DNA from: Pogona vitticeps | Lineage: Eukaryota; Chordata; Lepidosauria; Squamata; Agamidae | Assembly (NCBI RefSeq): GCF_051106095.1 | Contig: NC_135787.1 | Location: forward strand, 156,496,001-156,560,000 | Direction of reading: 5' to 3' | DNA: 64,000 nt | The notes under the pieces: generated by a model | The model's input: only the letters and a program-made list of their open reading frames with translations | What the model was told of the DNA's origin: nothing | Databases searched by the model: none | Shown: one piece after another, positions 12,501 through 23,100 of the stretch | Layout: the number at the start of each line of letters is the position of its first letter | Position numbering within the stretch: the first letter of the stretch is position 1 | Made by a program: the position numbers and the translations under genes

Positions 12501-12677
12501 ACAGATTTCAGTTTCACAGCAGGTCTAGCAGCACAGGTTGCTGCCAGGTCACTCACGTTTATGAGCATGCAAGAGCAAACATTTGGTGATGAGGAGGAAG
12601 AGGAAATTCAGGAGAATGAAGACTTTTTTGAAAAACACAAAGGAGAGGTAAATGACTCTGAAAATGAAAGGTTGTAA
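406..12677 (+). CDS. VEZT: vezatin, C-terminal part (six coding exons; gene continues to the left)
   Basis: Vezatin is an adherens-junction transmembrane protein that links cadherin-catenin complexes to myosin VIIa. Coding exons visible here are 406-553, 1600-1931, 7986-8179, 8671-8768, 10602-10809 and 12127-12677; all junction phases agree (0, 2, 1, 0, 1). The translation matches what I recall of human vezatin almost exon for exon: [110 protein letters not shown] and the acidic end [13 protein letters not shown]. The transmembrane segments and N-terminus lie outside the window. The part seen is the cytoplasmic tail, with an EDELEKL helical stretch and a Glu-rich C-terminus. The stop is TAA at 12675-12677. 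Introns hold BovB, hAT and mariner-like repeats. Identification is very secure; the first and last exon edges are the softer points. Confidence 0.95.
682..854. repeat. palindromic MITE-like hairpin in VEZT intron
   Basis: Perfect 13 bp inverted arms lie at 761-773 and 805-817, and perfect 8 bp outer arms (TGTTGCAT/ATGCAACA) at 682-689 and 847-854. Imperfect arms between them (about 729-750 against 820-841) make one long stem with a loop near 774-804. This looks like a miniature inverted-repeat DNA transposon; the family is not recognised. Confidence 0.55.
1058..1274 (+). repeat. tRNA-derived SINE (MIR/ACA-SINE2-like)
   Basis: A tRNA-like head (TAGCTGGATAACTCTGTGGA, then a B-box-like GTTTGAATCC) is followed by a body and a tail close to GTAAGTCAGAATTTACTTGACAGC. 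The same tail and layout recur at 14515, 21665, 51411 and, inverted, at 62293. Divergent, so old. Confidence 0.7.
1600..1931 (+). CDS. VEZT: VEZT coding exon
   Basis: Begins after TTTTTAG with [17 protein letters not shown] and ends in LKALLN plus two bases of the Glu codon before donor GTAAGT. Entry phase 0, exit phase 2. It carries the SDVTQGLPH and [12 protein letters not shown] stretches diagnostic of vezatin. Confidence 0.95.
2006..2255. mobile_element. hAT-like nonautonomous element (GGGTCCCCAACC ends)
   Basis: The left end CTGGGGTCCCCAACC and right end GGTGGGGACCACTG are inverted copies. The same family occurs at 7251-7543 with a clearer 8 bp target duplication. The interior is C-rich and carries no coding region. 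Flanking octamers match only partly (AGCTTGAA and AGCTAGAG). Confidence 0.6.
3052..5500 (-). mobile_element. BovB (RTE clade) LINE, 5'-truncated, antisense in VEZT intron
   Basis: The + strand starts with the BovB 3' end (GTCGTTAAGTCATGTCCG, then GACCCCATGGACT) and runs backwards through the reverse transcriptase into the endonuclease. On - the pieces read in element order: endonuclease end (about 5.0-5.5 kb), linker, then reverse transcriptase with [18 protein letters not shown] and [13 protein letters not shown] (about 3.7-4.0 kb), then the C-terminal piece with [20 protein letters not shown]. The YADD box is the RT catalytic site. The frame is spread over at least five separate open segments, so the copy is dead. 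About 2.4 kb of a roughly 3.2 kb element remains. BovB is abundant in squamates and ruminants and known for horizontal transfer. Confidence 0.93.
5640..6128 (-). repeat. Sauria-type tRNA SINE, inverted and interrupted
   Basis: Read on -, the tRNA-like head lies at 6076-6128 and the body at 5640-5853, ending in GCTTTGCTTTTTT. Internal landmarks are a C10 run and the CCCAGAGAGTGC/CTATGGGG body shared with the SINEs at 16250 and 28868. The copy is split by a 222 bp insertion at 5854-6075. Confidence 0.75.
5854..6075. mobile_element. 222 bp insertion inside the SINE, flanked by 17 bp duplications
   Basis: The flanks are CACAGTTTTAGCTGCAG (5837-5853) and CACAGTTTTGGCTGCAG (6076-6092), 16 of 17 identical, as expected for a retrotransposon target duplication. 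The insert contains GTAGCAAAACATTTCAA and AAGTCCAGTTGCCATTACTC, which recall 3' ends of vertebrate LINEs or PLEs. Family not assigned. Confidence 0.6.
6178..6212 (+). repeat. (TC)n(TG)n microsatellite
   Basis: A CT-repeat run passes directly into a TG-repeat run with a CG interruption. Simple repeat in a VEZT intron. Confidence 0.9.
7251..7543. mobile_element. hAT-like nonautonomous element with 8 bp target duplication
   Basis: The ends are CAGGGTCCCCAACC and GGTTGGGGACCACTA, and the flanks are CTCTAAGG (7243-7250) and ATCTAAGG (7544-7551), 7 of 8 identical. An 8 bp target duplication and these ends fit hAT elements. The interior is GC-rich, has CpG and encodes nothing. Sister copy at 2006-2255. 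Confidence 0.75.
7583..7864. mobile_element. MITE with AAAATAAGAC inverted ends
   Basis: The left end reads GTGTTTTCCCAAAAATAAGAC and the right end TCTTATTTTGGGGAAAATGG, an imperfect terminal inverted repeat. Inner repeats of GGCTTATTTT/TTTTCAGG add to the symmetry. It is a common reptile DNA-transposon derivative. A related shorter element lies at 43725-44040. Confidence 0.65.
7986..8179 (+). CDS. VEZT: VEZT coding exon
   Basis: After TTATTCAG the exon completes Glu and reads [12 protein letters not shown], then [20 protein letters not shown], ending AAA AAG G before GTATGT. Entry phase 2, exit phase 1. The [16 protein letters not shown] part is probably helical. Confidence 0.95.
8671..8768 (+). 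CDS. VEZT: VEZT coding exon
   Basis: Begins after CTGTCTCTAG, entry phase 1, and contains KDPIPEEQ at its end before GTAAGA, exit phase 0. The middle is less conserved than neighbouring exons. Confidence 0.93.
8769..10601 (+). other. VEZT intron, no distinct element seen
   Basis: AT-rich intronic sequence of 1.8 kb. I see no exon, tandem repeat or clear transposon in it. Short open frames on - in 8.9-10.0 kb lack splice context and protein-like composition. Confidence 0.5.
10602..10809 (+). CDS. VEZT: VEZT coding exon
   Basis: Begins after TTTTTCCTCAG with [20 protein letters not shown] and contains the highly conserved [20 protein letters not shown]. Ends SDH plus one base before GTAAGC. 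Entry phase 0, exit phase 1. Confidence 0.96.
11214..11589. mobile_element. Tc1/mariner-like MITE, left end lost
   Basis: The right end GCGAGGCACCACTG plus TA matches the ends of the two complete copies at 36700 and 37404. Internal repeats of CTAGCGAA and GTCTAGTGAA are shared. The matching left terminus is not seen. Confidence 0.65.
12127..12677 (+). CDS. VEZT: VEZT last coding exon with stop
   Basis: Entry phase 1 after TGCCTCTCAG, completing Ala. It reads [43 protein letters not shown] and [13 protein letters not shown] before TAA. A second in-frame acceptor CTGCAG lies 6 nt further in. The human tail I recall ends soon after the acidic run; here about 20 more residues follow. A GTAAAT donor-like site at 12648 could allow another C-terminus. 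Confidence 0.92.
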
Positions 12678-12978
12678 ACCTCACCTAAACTTTGCCTTGC
12701 TTATTTGAACACCACAGAAGTTTGCGGGCTAACAAAAGTGACAAATGCAAAGATTCAGAATTCAAATATGGGATAGCAATGATGAGATAACATATCCCTT
12801 CTAAAAAGCATGGTATAAAATGGGCTTCACTAGTCTTCTGATGTATATGTACAGCCAACTATAAGCCCCAGACTAAAGGTGTATAGTACAGTTCTTATAG
12901 GTACTGTGGATGACTGTGTCATTTCTTGTAATATTTTACCTTATTTATTTGTATTATAAGAAAATTTCCTAACAGGAA

Positions 12979-12984
12979 AATAAA
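12979..12984 (+). other. VEZT: candidate VEZT polyadenylation signal
   Basis: AATAAA about 300 nt after the stop. No other canonical hexamer lies nearer. Longer 3'UTR forms cannot be excluded. Confidence 0.5.
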
Positions 12985-14514
12985 ATTGGTTAACTGTCAT
13001 TTCCTAAATGCTTATCATACCTACACCAGTGATTACAGTATAAAACTTTTAATGGCTCCTTAACAAGAATAGAAACAAATACAATGTGATTCTGCTTGTA
13101 ACCTTCATTTCCACAGTTATTTTTGTTTTTATAATCACATACTGTACCTTGTGTTCTTGCCCATCTGTTGATTCATCAGGCTCTCAGCTTAGGGTATAGA
13201 TTTCTCAGTTTAAAAATGAAAGCCATAGTTTGTGTATCTTGGGATGTTAATTTAATACAGAATTCTTAACAGTGGATTACAAAAACAGCTGGGACTTTTT
13301 GGGAAGGGAAAATGGTATATGAATTTCTGGAGAAGAAAGAATAATGTAAATCATTAATGTGTTTACAGAGATTTCTCCGTAGTCCAGCAACTCCCAGGTT
13401 GTTTCTTATGATACCGCTGCAGACCACCTTTTTAACAGATAGGAAAAATTAAACAAACAAGTTCTAAAAAGTCTTCCCTCTGGTATTTTTTTCTACTTAT
13501 TTTCTCATGTTGATGAAAACAACTCAAATTTTGTAATGATTGGTACAGTATTCAGTGACATTTAATTTCTGTTCATGCCTTGCTTTTGCATTGGATTGTA
13601 TTCTTGAGAAAATTTTCCTCAATGATAATTCAAAGTTTTCTTGCTCTATTGTCTCCTTTTCGGTCTGCTCAGCAAGTGTGTTTCCATGTGTTCCACTTCA
13701 GCATGTCCTCTTTTATCATTAAAAAAATAACTGCTTTATCTCTTCTGACTGCTAAAGGTGATGTAGGACAGCTATTAAGGTATTACACAAAGGGAGGCAG
13801 GTCTCAAGAGCTGCAGTATATGAAATGGCCATGAATTTAACCATCTTGGACTTAAACATAACAATACATTTAATTACTGTATCTACAATATTATTGAATA
13901 CTGAGAGATCAAACTCAGAAAGATTTTTGCTATTTTTCTTTTATTTTATTTTCTGATTCAGTTTTCCTTCTTTATGAAACAGAATAAAATGTCAGAATCT
14001 TATAGCATATATTGTCTGAATAATATGTAGACCACAGTATTAAAACAGATTATAGGCCTATTCAGGTGTTCAACAAAAGGGTAATCCTAATCCATGAACA
14101 AAGATACCAGGCTAGATCAGCCCAGCACTAGCTCTTGTGTCTGGAGGGCTAAATGTGAAAGGCAGAGTAGTCCACCTGATTTGAACCCTGAAAAACCAGG
14201 GCCCCTGATTGCATGGAGAAGCTCCTCTATTCACATTTAGCTGTCCAAACAGCTAGAACCCTCACTGGACAAAATCCTGCTGCATAATTTTGCATAGGCA
14301 TAACTTGGATTGGGCACTGCAACCGTTTAATTAAAACCTTCCTGTCCCCATCGTTCTAAGTTCCAAGGCTCACTAGGACTTCCTTTTGCTCTAGGGAAGC
14401 ATTTCGGAGTCTTGGGATGGGGAGGAGAAAGCCTTTAAAAATAAAACATTGTTGCTAGGATTGGGTCTGCAGGCAGCAATCTGGCAGAATTTTTTATGAC
14501 ACTGGTACCCAGTG

Positions 14515-14690
14515 TGTTGTAGTGCATAGAGTGGTGAACTAGGGCTCTGGAGATCAGGAACTGAATCCCCTTTCAGCCATAAAACTGACTGAGGTGGGGG
14601 TATGGAACTGTACAGCCTCTCCTTAAATATCTCACTTACCTTGACTATTAAGGTCACTATAAGTCATTTCTGACCGGATGGCACATCATA
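14515..14690 (+). repeat. tRNA-derived SINE copy
   Basis: GTAGTGCATAGAGTGGTGAA is a tRNA-like A-box region, followed by a degraded B-box (GGAACTGAATCCC) and the tail GGTCACTATAAGTCATTTCTGA. Same family as the copy at 52480-52665. Confidence 0.65.
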
Positions 14691-15996
14691 AACTAACTCT
14701 TCCCAATCCTAAAGCTGCCCAAGAGAGTCCTAGGGAGCCAAGGACAGGAATAGGAAAGTACTTTAAAAATGCTAACTTAATATGAGAAGGACATTTGTAC
14801 TATCTTATACCACTTCAATAACTGACTCCTATGTTTAAAACACAAAAGGCAGAAATTCAGCTGTATAACATATTAACTTGCACTAGCAGGTCCAGTGAAT
14901 AAGTGGGGATTTGATGAGTCAGTTTCTTTGTAAGCTCCAATTATTCACATGGCTTCCTTGTGATGTACTTTAGCATAGTAAGCTGCAACTAGAATAAGCG
15001 TCTTTGAATCAATGGAATTTATGAAGGAGTTGATTCACCAAACCCCCTCTAATTCAGTAGACCTCCTTTAGTAGAACATTGCACTAAGTAACTGGATTTC
15101 TGTCAAAGTATTTCCAGAGTAATTGTATAATGTACAGTAATCTGACTTGAGTCTTGCATGGTTACTCTACTGAAATCCCATGTTGTGAAATGATGAAGGC
15201 ATACTCAAGATTTCTTAACATTTCAACCTGACTTGTTTTTAAACATTCCTGTTTAGGAATTCTTGCTTGAGGTTGTGAAAATCAGAATCTCTAGTCCAGC
15301 ATTTTTTGACCTAATTGAAGGCAAAAGAAGTCTCACATATACTAAGTTCTTCTGTCTCTTTGCTATAGTTTCCAAGAAGACAACACATCACCTTATTCTG
15401 TATCTGATCTTGACCTCTAAAATAAATCAATTACCTTAGGAGAGAGTGTCATATCTTGGATGTATAAATGTCATATATAACTTAGGAAATAAAATTATAA
15501 CTTAATATATTTATAAAACGTAGAAGTACAACTGTTTTTGTTTCACTGAAATAATTTCAGAAATACTTATCATTACTATTATTACATTTCTATAATGCTT
15601 TTGTGTTCCTAAGTAATATGCATTTCCTTGCAGTTATACCCTGTGACACTACAGTCTTAAACAAGCTTATTGGGGACTAAGGATAAATATTACTGAATTT
15701 GACTAGACACGTACAGGAGTGTCTACTCAGGATAAGTACTACTTATGTCTAAGTAGAAATGTACATGAGTAAGTTAGTTTTTGCCAACTAAAAAAATAAA
15801 AATCAAAACAAAAATTGAAAACATTAATATAGACTATTCTGTTATTTGCACTTACTATAGCACTGCCATGTAGAAATGAAAGACGCCCGCTCTTTTTAGA
15901 GAGATTAGAAAACAAACAACACTCTTAATAAATTTGGGACGAGCATTATTATACGTTACACTAAGAAAGGAATTATTCAGCAGAATATGTATTTGT

Positions 15997-16002
15997 TTTA
16001 TT
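15997..16002 (-). other. candidate polyadenylation signal of the C3orf20-like gene
   Basis: On - this reads AATAAA, about 960 nt past the stop codon. A SINE lies between stop and signal. Weak evidence only. Confidence 0.25.
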
Positions 16003-16249
16003 TATAGGCATCTTTCTCCCAATAAACAGACTCAGAATAGCTATTATAATATGTATATTGTCGTAGATAATACTATCATAACTGTAGACACAAGTAGCTC
16101 TCCTTAGTCTGTTTTTACTTATATTCCACTCCATCTCAGTAAGTAATGTTAAATGGTGCAGATACACAGACTGCTGCCATTCCAGATGCTCTGGATTACA
16201 ATGTTCACAACCCCTTTTCATTGGCAGTGGCCAATGGGAGTTATTGTTA

Positions 16250-16470
16250 GAACTTCTGGACAGTTAAATTGCTGTACTGCAGCCAAAACTGTGCTTATGA
16301 CCTGGCGTTCAATCCCAGGTAGCCGGCTCAAGGTTGACTCATCCGTCTATCTTTCCGAGGTCGGTAAAATTAGTACCCAGCTCACCGGGGGGGGGGGGCA
16401 ATGTGTAGCCCAAAGAGTGCTTGAAGTGCGATGGGGAACACTTTGCTTTTTCTTCTTCTTTTTTGTGGAG
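16250..16470 (+). repeat. Sauria-type tRNA SINE
   Basis: The head contains GCTGTACTGCAGCCAAAACT and the B-box GCGTTCAATCCCAGGTAGCC. A G12 run is followed by CAATGTGTAGCC and a tail ending in CTTTGC(T)n. Same family as 28868-29076. Confidence 0.8.
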
Positions 16471-16960
16471 GGTACGATACTATAACTCAGAAGGTGATAG
16501 TTTCTTAAAATTGTCCCCCCAATACCTTTTTTCTTCCTCAGTAAAGAAAGCCTGCTGAAGTATTTTCTCCAAAATCTTCCTCCTATATCCCCCTTACTTC
16601 ATATTTACTACTTAAGATTTTCTGTCCAATACAATTATCACCTTATGTTTTATGATAGGTTTGCAGACAATGAATGTTATTAGTACATCAGAGATCCACT
16701 GTGGCCTGAAAATATGTCCATGGTAGTCAGAGATTGAAACTGGGCTTCTCAATTTGAATGCTTGTGTATTCCAGTGCATGCAGCTTCCCTGTATAAGTTG
16801 AATAGTTCAAAATCACAGGAACTTTCTTTCCTGGTATATTAAAAAAAAAACCCAAACAGAATTGTAAACATGTAACAGTGATCTAGATTATACAAGAATC
16901 CTAGCATGTACAGGGGATGCATCATGGAGCTCTGAAACTGTACTTTAAACTCCCCAGACT

Positions 16961-17117
16961 TCAAAAAGTTTCCAGGAAGGGAAATCTCAAAAAATCATCA
17001 GGTCCTTTCAATATTTCATTTGGGGTAATTTTAAAGAATACTCTCCTCAACAAGCGAGGGGAATTTTCTTGATGGAAATTCTCAGCAGTTTCCGTTTGGA
17101 CCATGTCCCTTTCTGAT
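16961..17117 (-). CDS. C3orf20-like terminal coding exon with stop
   Basis: After GGAATTACAG, entry phase 2. Reads SERDMVQTETAENFHQENSP, then LLRRVFFKITPNEILKGPDD, and ends FPFLETF with TGA at 16963-16961. Phase fits the preceding exon. I have no homologue in memory for this tail, so membership rests on phase and spacing. Confidence 0.65.
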
Positions 17118-20100
17118 CTGTAATTCCACCTTGTTGGGCATAACATGGTAATCATATGAGGGTAGTAACCCCACACTGCATCAGTTGCATTCAGTTCAGC
17201 AATACAAAGAATCCCACACACTAGCCGCTCAGAGTGGTATAGATTTATCAGATGGGCGGGATATAAATGAAATAAATAAATAAATAAATAAATACTATAA
17301 GGGTACAAAATTGTGTTTGAAAAGGTTTGAAAAGGTCTGAAGGCTCAAAACAACTGGCTCTGCAGCATGGGACACAAACCTATGTCAGTTTTTAGAGTAC
17401 ATGCCATTTCTTTCACTGATGTTTATTAACTATGGGAATGCTGGATGGTCTTGAGCTAATGATTCTCTGCAAACAGCTGGCCAGCAAGCAATTTTCTGTT
17501 TCTGAGTTTTAAGTTAACCCTGTACTGGGGGCAGAGCAAGTAGACATGCCTAAAACAAAGAATGCATGCTATTTAAAATATGCACATATGGTATTTATAT
17601 ATCATTGGCTTTAATTCTTCTCCCATGTTTGTGTTTTGGGTTGTCTCAAAACAACAAGCTTTTAATACCCTCCTGTGCTTATGAAGTCACTAGGAAAAAT
17701 GACAAAAAGCCTCAGCTCATCATTTTTGTATCTGTGAAATTTTTATTCTAAAAGATATTTCTTTTATCTGTCTTACCTGTCCATGGCATAACAAATGCAT
17801 CTTGAAACATCATCTGAAATGGTTGCTTCAGTGTATTCAGGATAACTCTGCAGACTGTTTTCAAGAGAAATGGAAAGCAGAAACAAGGAATATAATGAAA
17901 GTAGACCAGCAACTATAACAGAAATCAAGATGGACTGTAACACAGATGCAACTATAATATATATCAGAACAGTAACATTTTGACTCTGATGTTGCCATCC
18001 CATGTTGCCCCTTATACTTAATAACAAAGTTTGTTTAAAATAACCATTATATACTCCTGTGGCCGGAAAATGTTTCGCCTTAGCTGTAGAATCAGAAAAT
18101 CATTTTGCTATATTTTTTGAAGTTGAGAGGTCAGATTCCTAGCTGTCAAAAAACAAAACAAACTATAACTTATTCTGGGAGTGTAAAATCCAGTGCACAT
18201 TTTACTCATCTAGAGTTTGAAGGACTGTATTTTTTTTATCTTTTAGGCTGTTATCTATGGATATTTAGAGTCGACCTTTGGTCTAGATGGGCGGGATAGA
18301 AATCCAATAAATAAATATATTTAGTTGTAAGTCCCAGTAAAAATAGTGAGACTTTCTTCTCACTCAACAATGCAACTATGTGCATGTTTCTTGTACAGTA
18401 TTTATTGGGCCATAGCAGTCAGGTTCTTAGTCAACTGGTACTGGGAGTGCTGGTACTTTCTGGCTATAGGATACCTTTCCACCTTTTAACAGCTCTTGCA
18501 ACTTTAATGCCTATTTCTAGTTTTGCTTTTGATCTTGAAGATTCATTTGGCCCATTGATTGTTTTAGCTGTTCTCACAGCTGTAAATGTTGCATGCATGT
18601 ATTTTAAACTAGTATATCAGGTAATGGAAATACTTTTCATTGATACTATTTTCTGTTTCCTCAAAGCATTTAATCTACTTGATCTCACTCTCACAACTGT
18701 CCTGTGTAGCAGCCTAGTGTGATCATGTCCAAATTTTAGAGTGGTCTATAAGAACAATAAGGCAGTCATGTGCAGTCCCACATTTCATTTTGCTTTATAA
18801 CTAGCAAACTTATTATTCATTTATACATCAATCAACAATTAATCTCTTGGTAAATGCTTTTCTTTTATTGTATGTTTTATGCATCCAAAGGTTTTGGAAA
18901 ACTAAGGAGGTGGAGAGGAAGAAAAAGGCAAAATGCTGAGTCACTGTAAAGACTAGTTTATTTCAGTATGTGGACTGAACATTAAAATCCACTTCCTCAG
19001 ACTCAACCAAAGTAAAAACCTTCTCTTTGACACCAAGTGAATTAAACTTTGTCAATTTCACACATCTAGTGAAACTAACATTCATGTGATGGAGCCCAAC
19101 AGGGCACCTTGAGGAGCCCTTTCCAAAGAGTTTCATGTTCTTTTATCTGAACTATTCCAACACACATTTCTTTCATAGATGATCCTTAGGTTCCTCCATT
19201 TTGTACTTACTATTCCACTAGCTCAATTTTTTTGTTTACTGTCAACTTTTCTACACAATGGTACCCTTTTTTCAATATACAGGAAGGAGGGGACACTAAC
19301 GCTTTATCAGCAGTGCAGAGTTTTTGTCTATTAATATAGATACTTGTTTATAACTTGACTTTCCTCTGAAGATGAATTTCTCACTGAATTATTTTGGCAA
19401 TAGCTAGTTTATGCAGTGTACAGTGCTGGCTCACTGTGGCGGGCACTTTACTAATGAACATTGGTTATTCCTGTCTATATACCTGCCGAACTGAAGTAAG
19501 ACTAAGTGTGTATTATTTTTCCTCATGCAGTAACTCCACTGGACATCTTGATTCAGTTGCAATATTAATAGTTCTGCAGCAGTCCACCATAACTTGTTTC
19601 CAGGCCTCTGCAGAGAGTGCTTATCACACTAAATGAAAAGATTGTTAGCCAAGAACTCTAGGGGTTGATCAATAAAGAACAGCCAGCGGCAGCTCACAAA
19701 AATGAAGAACATTGGTAACACCAGAATATATAATCCTCTTTGATGCTTGTTCCTATGGAGATGTCACAGGTATCTTTTAAAGGTACAAAGGATTGGCTGT
19801 GGTGGCACCTTTTCTGGCAAACACAATATTGCAGGCAAATCTAAAAATGAATCATACCTTTAAAATACAGTTTCTTACTATGTATGTACAATACATGAAG
19901 TTTGGTATCACTGTAACTGCCATGTCTCCGTCCATGAAATCTTCAGCATTTTGGTTTGGTGAGGTACCATACTTTGAAATATCAGCTGGTGAGCTTTAAT
20001 GTGCTCTCCAAACCACAGTTCATAGAAGATAGGTACACAGCCTTCCATCCTTAGTTTGCCAGCAAAGGTAGCAGTCTGACCTCTATTGTACTTTTAAAAG

Positions 20101-23100
20101 TAGTTTGTCTCACACTATGGCAGAGGTTTCTAAACACCTCAACAAATGCCAAGGTTCCTTAGGATGGAGCTATGACAATTAAAGTGAGTCAACTCTGTAA
20201 GGTAGGGAAAAAATCTGTACACTGCGTCTCAGACTGTGTTGGCCTCTATGGTCATGGGAAAGGAGCAAATTTTCCCTTGCTTGAGGGAACAAAACCAAAC
20301 CTGTGCGATTGCTTGTCAAATTTCTCACCTGAATGTGACTTTTGAGGAACCTCTCTGTTAAGAGTGGAATTTAGCATTGAATTATGACAACATAATGCTG
20401 CTGGGGAGGAATAGTTTGTTGCTGAGATTTCACACAGAAGGGCAAGCCATTTTCAGTATACTGTACTCTGTTTAATTTTCTGGTCTTCGGCCATAATAAA
20501 CTGAAACTCAAACAGTAGGTGAATCTATATTGTGTTGAGCTTGGCTGCTTATTTTATATGACATGTTTCATGAAATTAAAGTACACTTTCTGGCTTCTTT
20601 TAATCACACCTCTTGGCCTGATTTGATGCTTACAAGCTTTTTACTTTTCCATCTTCCTGTATTAGTTTCAAATGTTTGACACTTTTGTCAAAGTGTACAG
20701 GCAAATACAATTATGCTTTGAGGATAATTCTTCCAATGTGAACTGTCAGTCTTTCCTGTGCAAGGAATTATACTTGTTTCCTATGCTAACAAGAATGTAT
20801 GAATACATATGAAGACTTAAGATTGTAGCTTGTAAACATGTAAAAATGTCTTTATTGTTTCTGAACTTCTCTATTCTTAAAGTGCTTGACTTCTATAAAC
20901 TGTACTTTTATATGACTTTCTGAATTTCTCCTTCCTCTCATTAAAAGCTCTACTTATCTCTTCTTTCTGTTGTCTGATGATGTCAAATTCATTTTTTACG
21001 AGCACTTCTCACTAATATAGTTTTATACAAAACTTATGCCACTTCAATCCACACATTTTATCCCAGAAGAATCACAATTCTCTGGCTCAGCATTTACAAA
21101 AGGTTCAGATTTCTTTTCCATTCCTATATTGAGAAAGCTTTTGATCACACAGAGAGCATGGAAAAGTGGTTGATATGCTGAAATGACAACTGATCTGCTT
21201 TTTGGTGGTCATTAGCGCATGCTCCCACTTTAAACTTCAGTATCTCAACTCTCTTATTTTTATCCAACATATCACAAGAGCAATTTTTGTATTCAGATCA
21301 CTTGCTTAAACTACTTTTGGTTTATAGTGGACTAAAGGATCAATGCGAACGTGAGGTTTTAGTGGTCAGCACAAATCTGACAAGGTTTGGATGTAGCAAT
21401 TTTCCTGTTATGATTTGCCATATGTACTTATTTTCCATATAAAGTGGTTATTGAAACGTTATTCAGTGGCCAAAATCCTCTTGTGTTGCTATCTATGCAA
21501 AAGGCATAACTTCTGGAAGGGTCTTGTCTCAAGTTAAGGAATCTTTGTGGACAGTATCTGTTAAACACTGAGTAGCAAGACATCTGCAACAGTGTCCACA
21601 AAGATACAATTCACCTCCAGATGTTACACCATTTGGGTTACACTAACATAACTAGGCAAGATGGTTTTGGCCAGTGAGTTGATTATACAGCTGTGAAGCC
21701 AGATGTTGAGAATTCAGTTTCCCACCGTTGCCTCTTGGCAGAAGAGACAGCTCTGGACAACTTGTACAGTCCCAGGTTTCTCTGAGAAGAAAGGAATAGT
21801 AAACTACTTCTGAGTACTCTATCTAAAAAACCCTGGAAAAGGTTGTCATAAATTGGAATTGATAGCATGTAATTATTATTTACTTGGGGTTATGCATAGC
21901 ATATATCTCTTCCAACACCACATTTCAGATATATATTTCCAATATGGTACTGCAACCATAATATGGACCCCAGTCTAACTTTGGAAGCCCAGGTGGACTC
22001 GGTGGCCAGAGGCGCCTTCCTTCAGCTGCGGAAATTATACCAGCTGCGGCCCTACCTGGACAAGCGGAGTCTCATGACAGTTACACACGCACTGGTAACA
22101 TCTCGTATAGATTATTGCAATGCGCTCTACGTGGGGCTGCCTTTGAAGACGGTCCGGCGACTGCAACTGGTCCAGAATCGAGCTGCGCGGCTGGTGAGTG
22201 GTGGAGCCGCTAGAGATCACATCAAGCCGATTCTGTTCAATTTACATTGGTTACCAGTTGCTGCCCGAGCCCAATTCAAAGTGCTTGTTTTGACATATAA
22301 AGCCCTAAATGGCTTGGGCCCTGGATACTTGAAGGACCGCCTCCTTCCATATGAGCCTACCCGGCAGTTAAGATCTAGCCAGGGGGCCCTTTTGAAAGAG
22401 CTATCCCTCAAAGAGGTAAGAGGGATGGCTTGTAGACAAAGGGCCTTCTCGGCAGCTGCCCCCAAACTATGGAACGCCCTCCCAACTGAAATCCGTCTGG
22501 CGCCGACGTTGACGACATTTCGGCGCCAGGTCAAAACCTTCCTGTTCCAGAAGGCTTTTAATTGAAATAACAACTGTGGGTCCTGATGATGGCAATTTTA
22601 ATTGTATTTTAATTGTATTTTAATTGTATTTTAATCATTTTATTGTACTGAATTTTAATTATTGTAAGCCACCCAGAGACCTCTGGGTAGAGTGGGCGGC
22701 ATATAAATTAAATAAATAAATAAAATAAATAAATAATAAAATCCATATTCAGATGTGCTCCAACAAGCCATACTTAAAATAGATCCCTCCTTTTTGTCCA
22801 GAAGCTCACTGTCTTGTATTGGGTTGGGGGTGGGAGCCTGATGAAATGAAAATTCTTTTTACCTAATAATTAAGTTAAAAACTGAAGCAAATCTTTCTAA
22901 CTTAATCACTGTGTCAGAGGAGATGAGGATAATGTATGTGAGCTGAAGACTCATTCCCCTTAGTGCCAAACTATACAGTTGTTTGCTTTTGTCAGTTGCA
23001 GCCATAAACCTTCAGTTTGCTGTCATTCCCTAATAAAGTCACTCATTAAAATTAAGAACCTCCAAAGATGCAGACACAAGACACCCAATACTAGTTAGAC

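Larger units (their letters stand above)
12985..16960. other. spacer between VEZT and the minus-strand gene
   Basis: AT-rich sequence holding a tRNA SINE (14515-14690) and a Sauria-type SINE (16250-16470). An open stretch on + near 15256-15423 follows an AG but has no usable donor. No gene is supported. Confidence 0.5.

Noticed and set aside
15256-15423. Open stretch on + after GTTTAG, possible extra VEZT exon
   Set aside because: Fits VEZT in phase but has no donor, no match to known vezatin tails and ends at a stop. Not supported.
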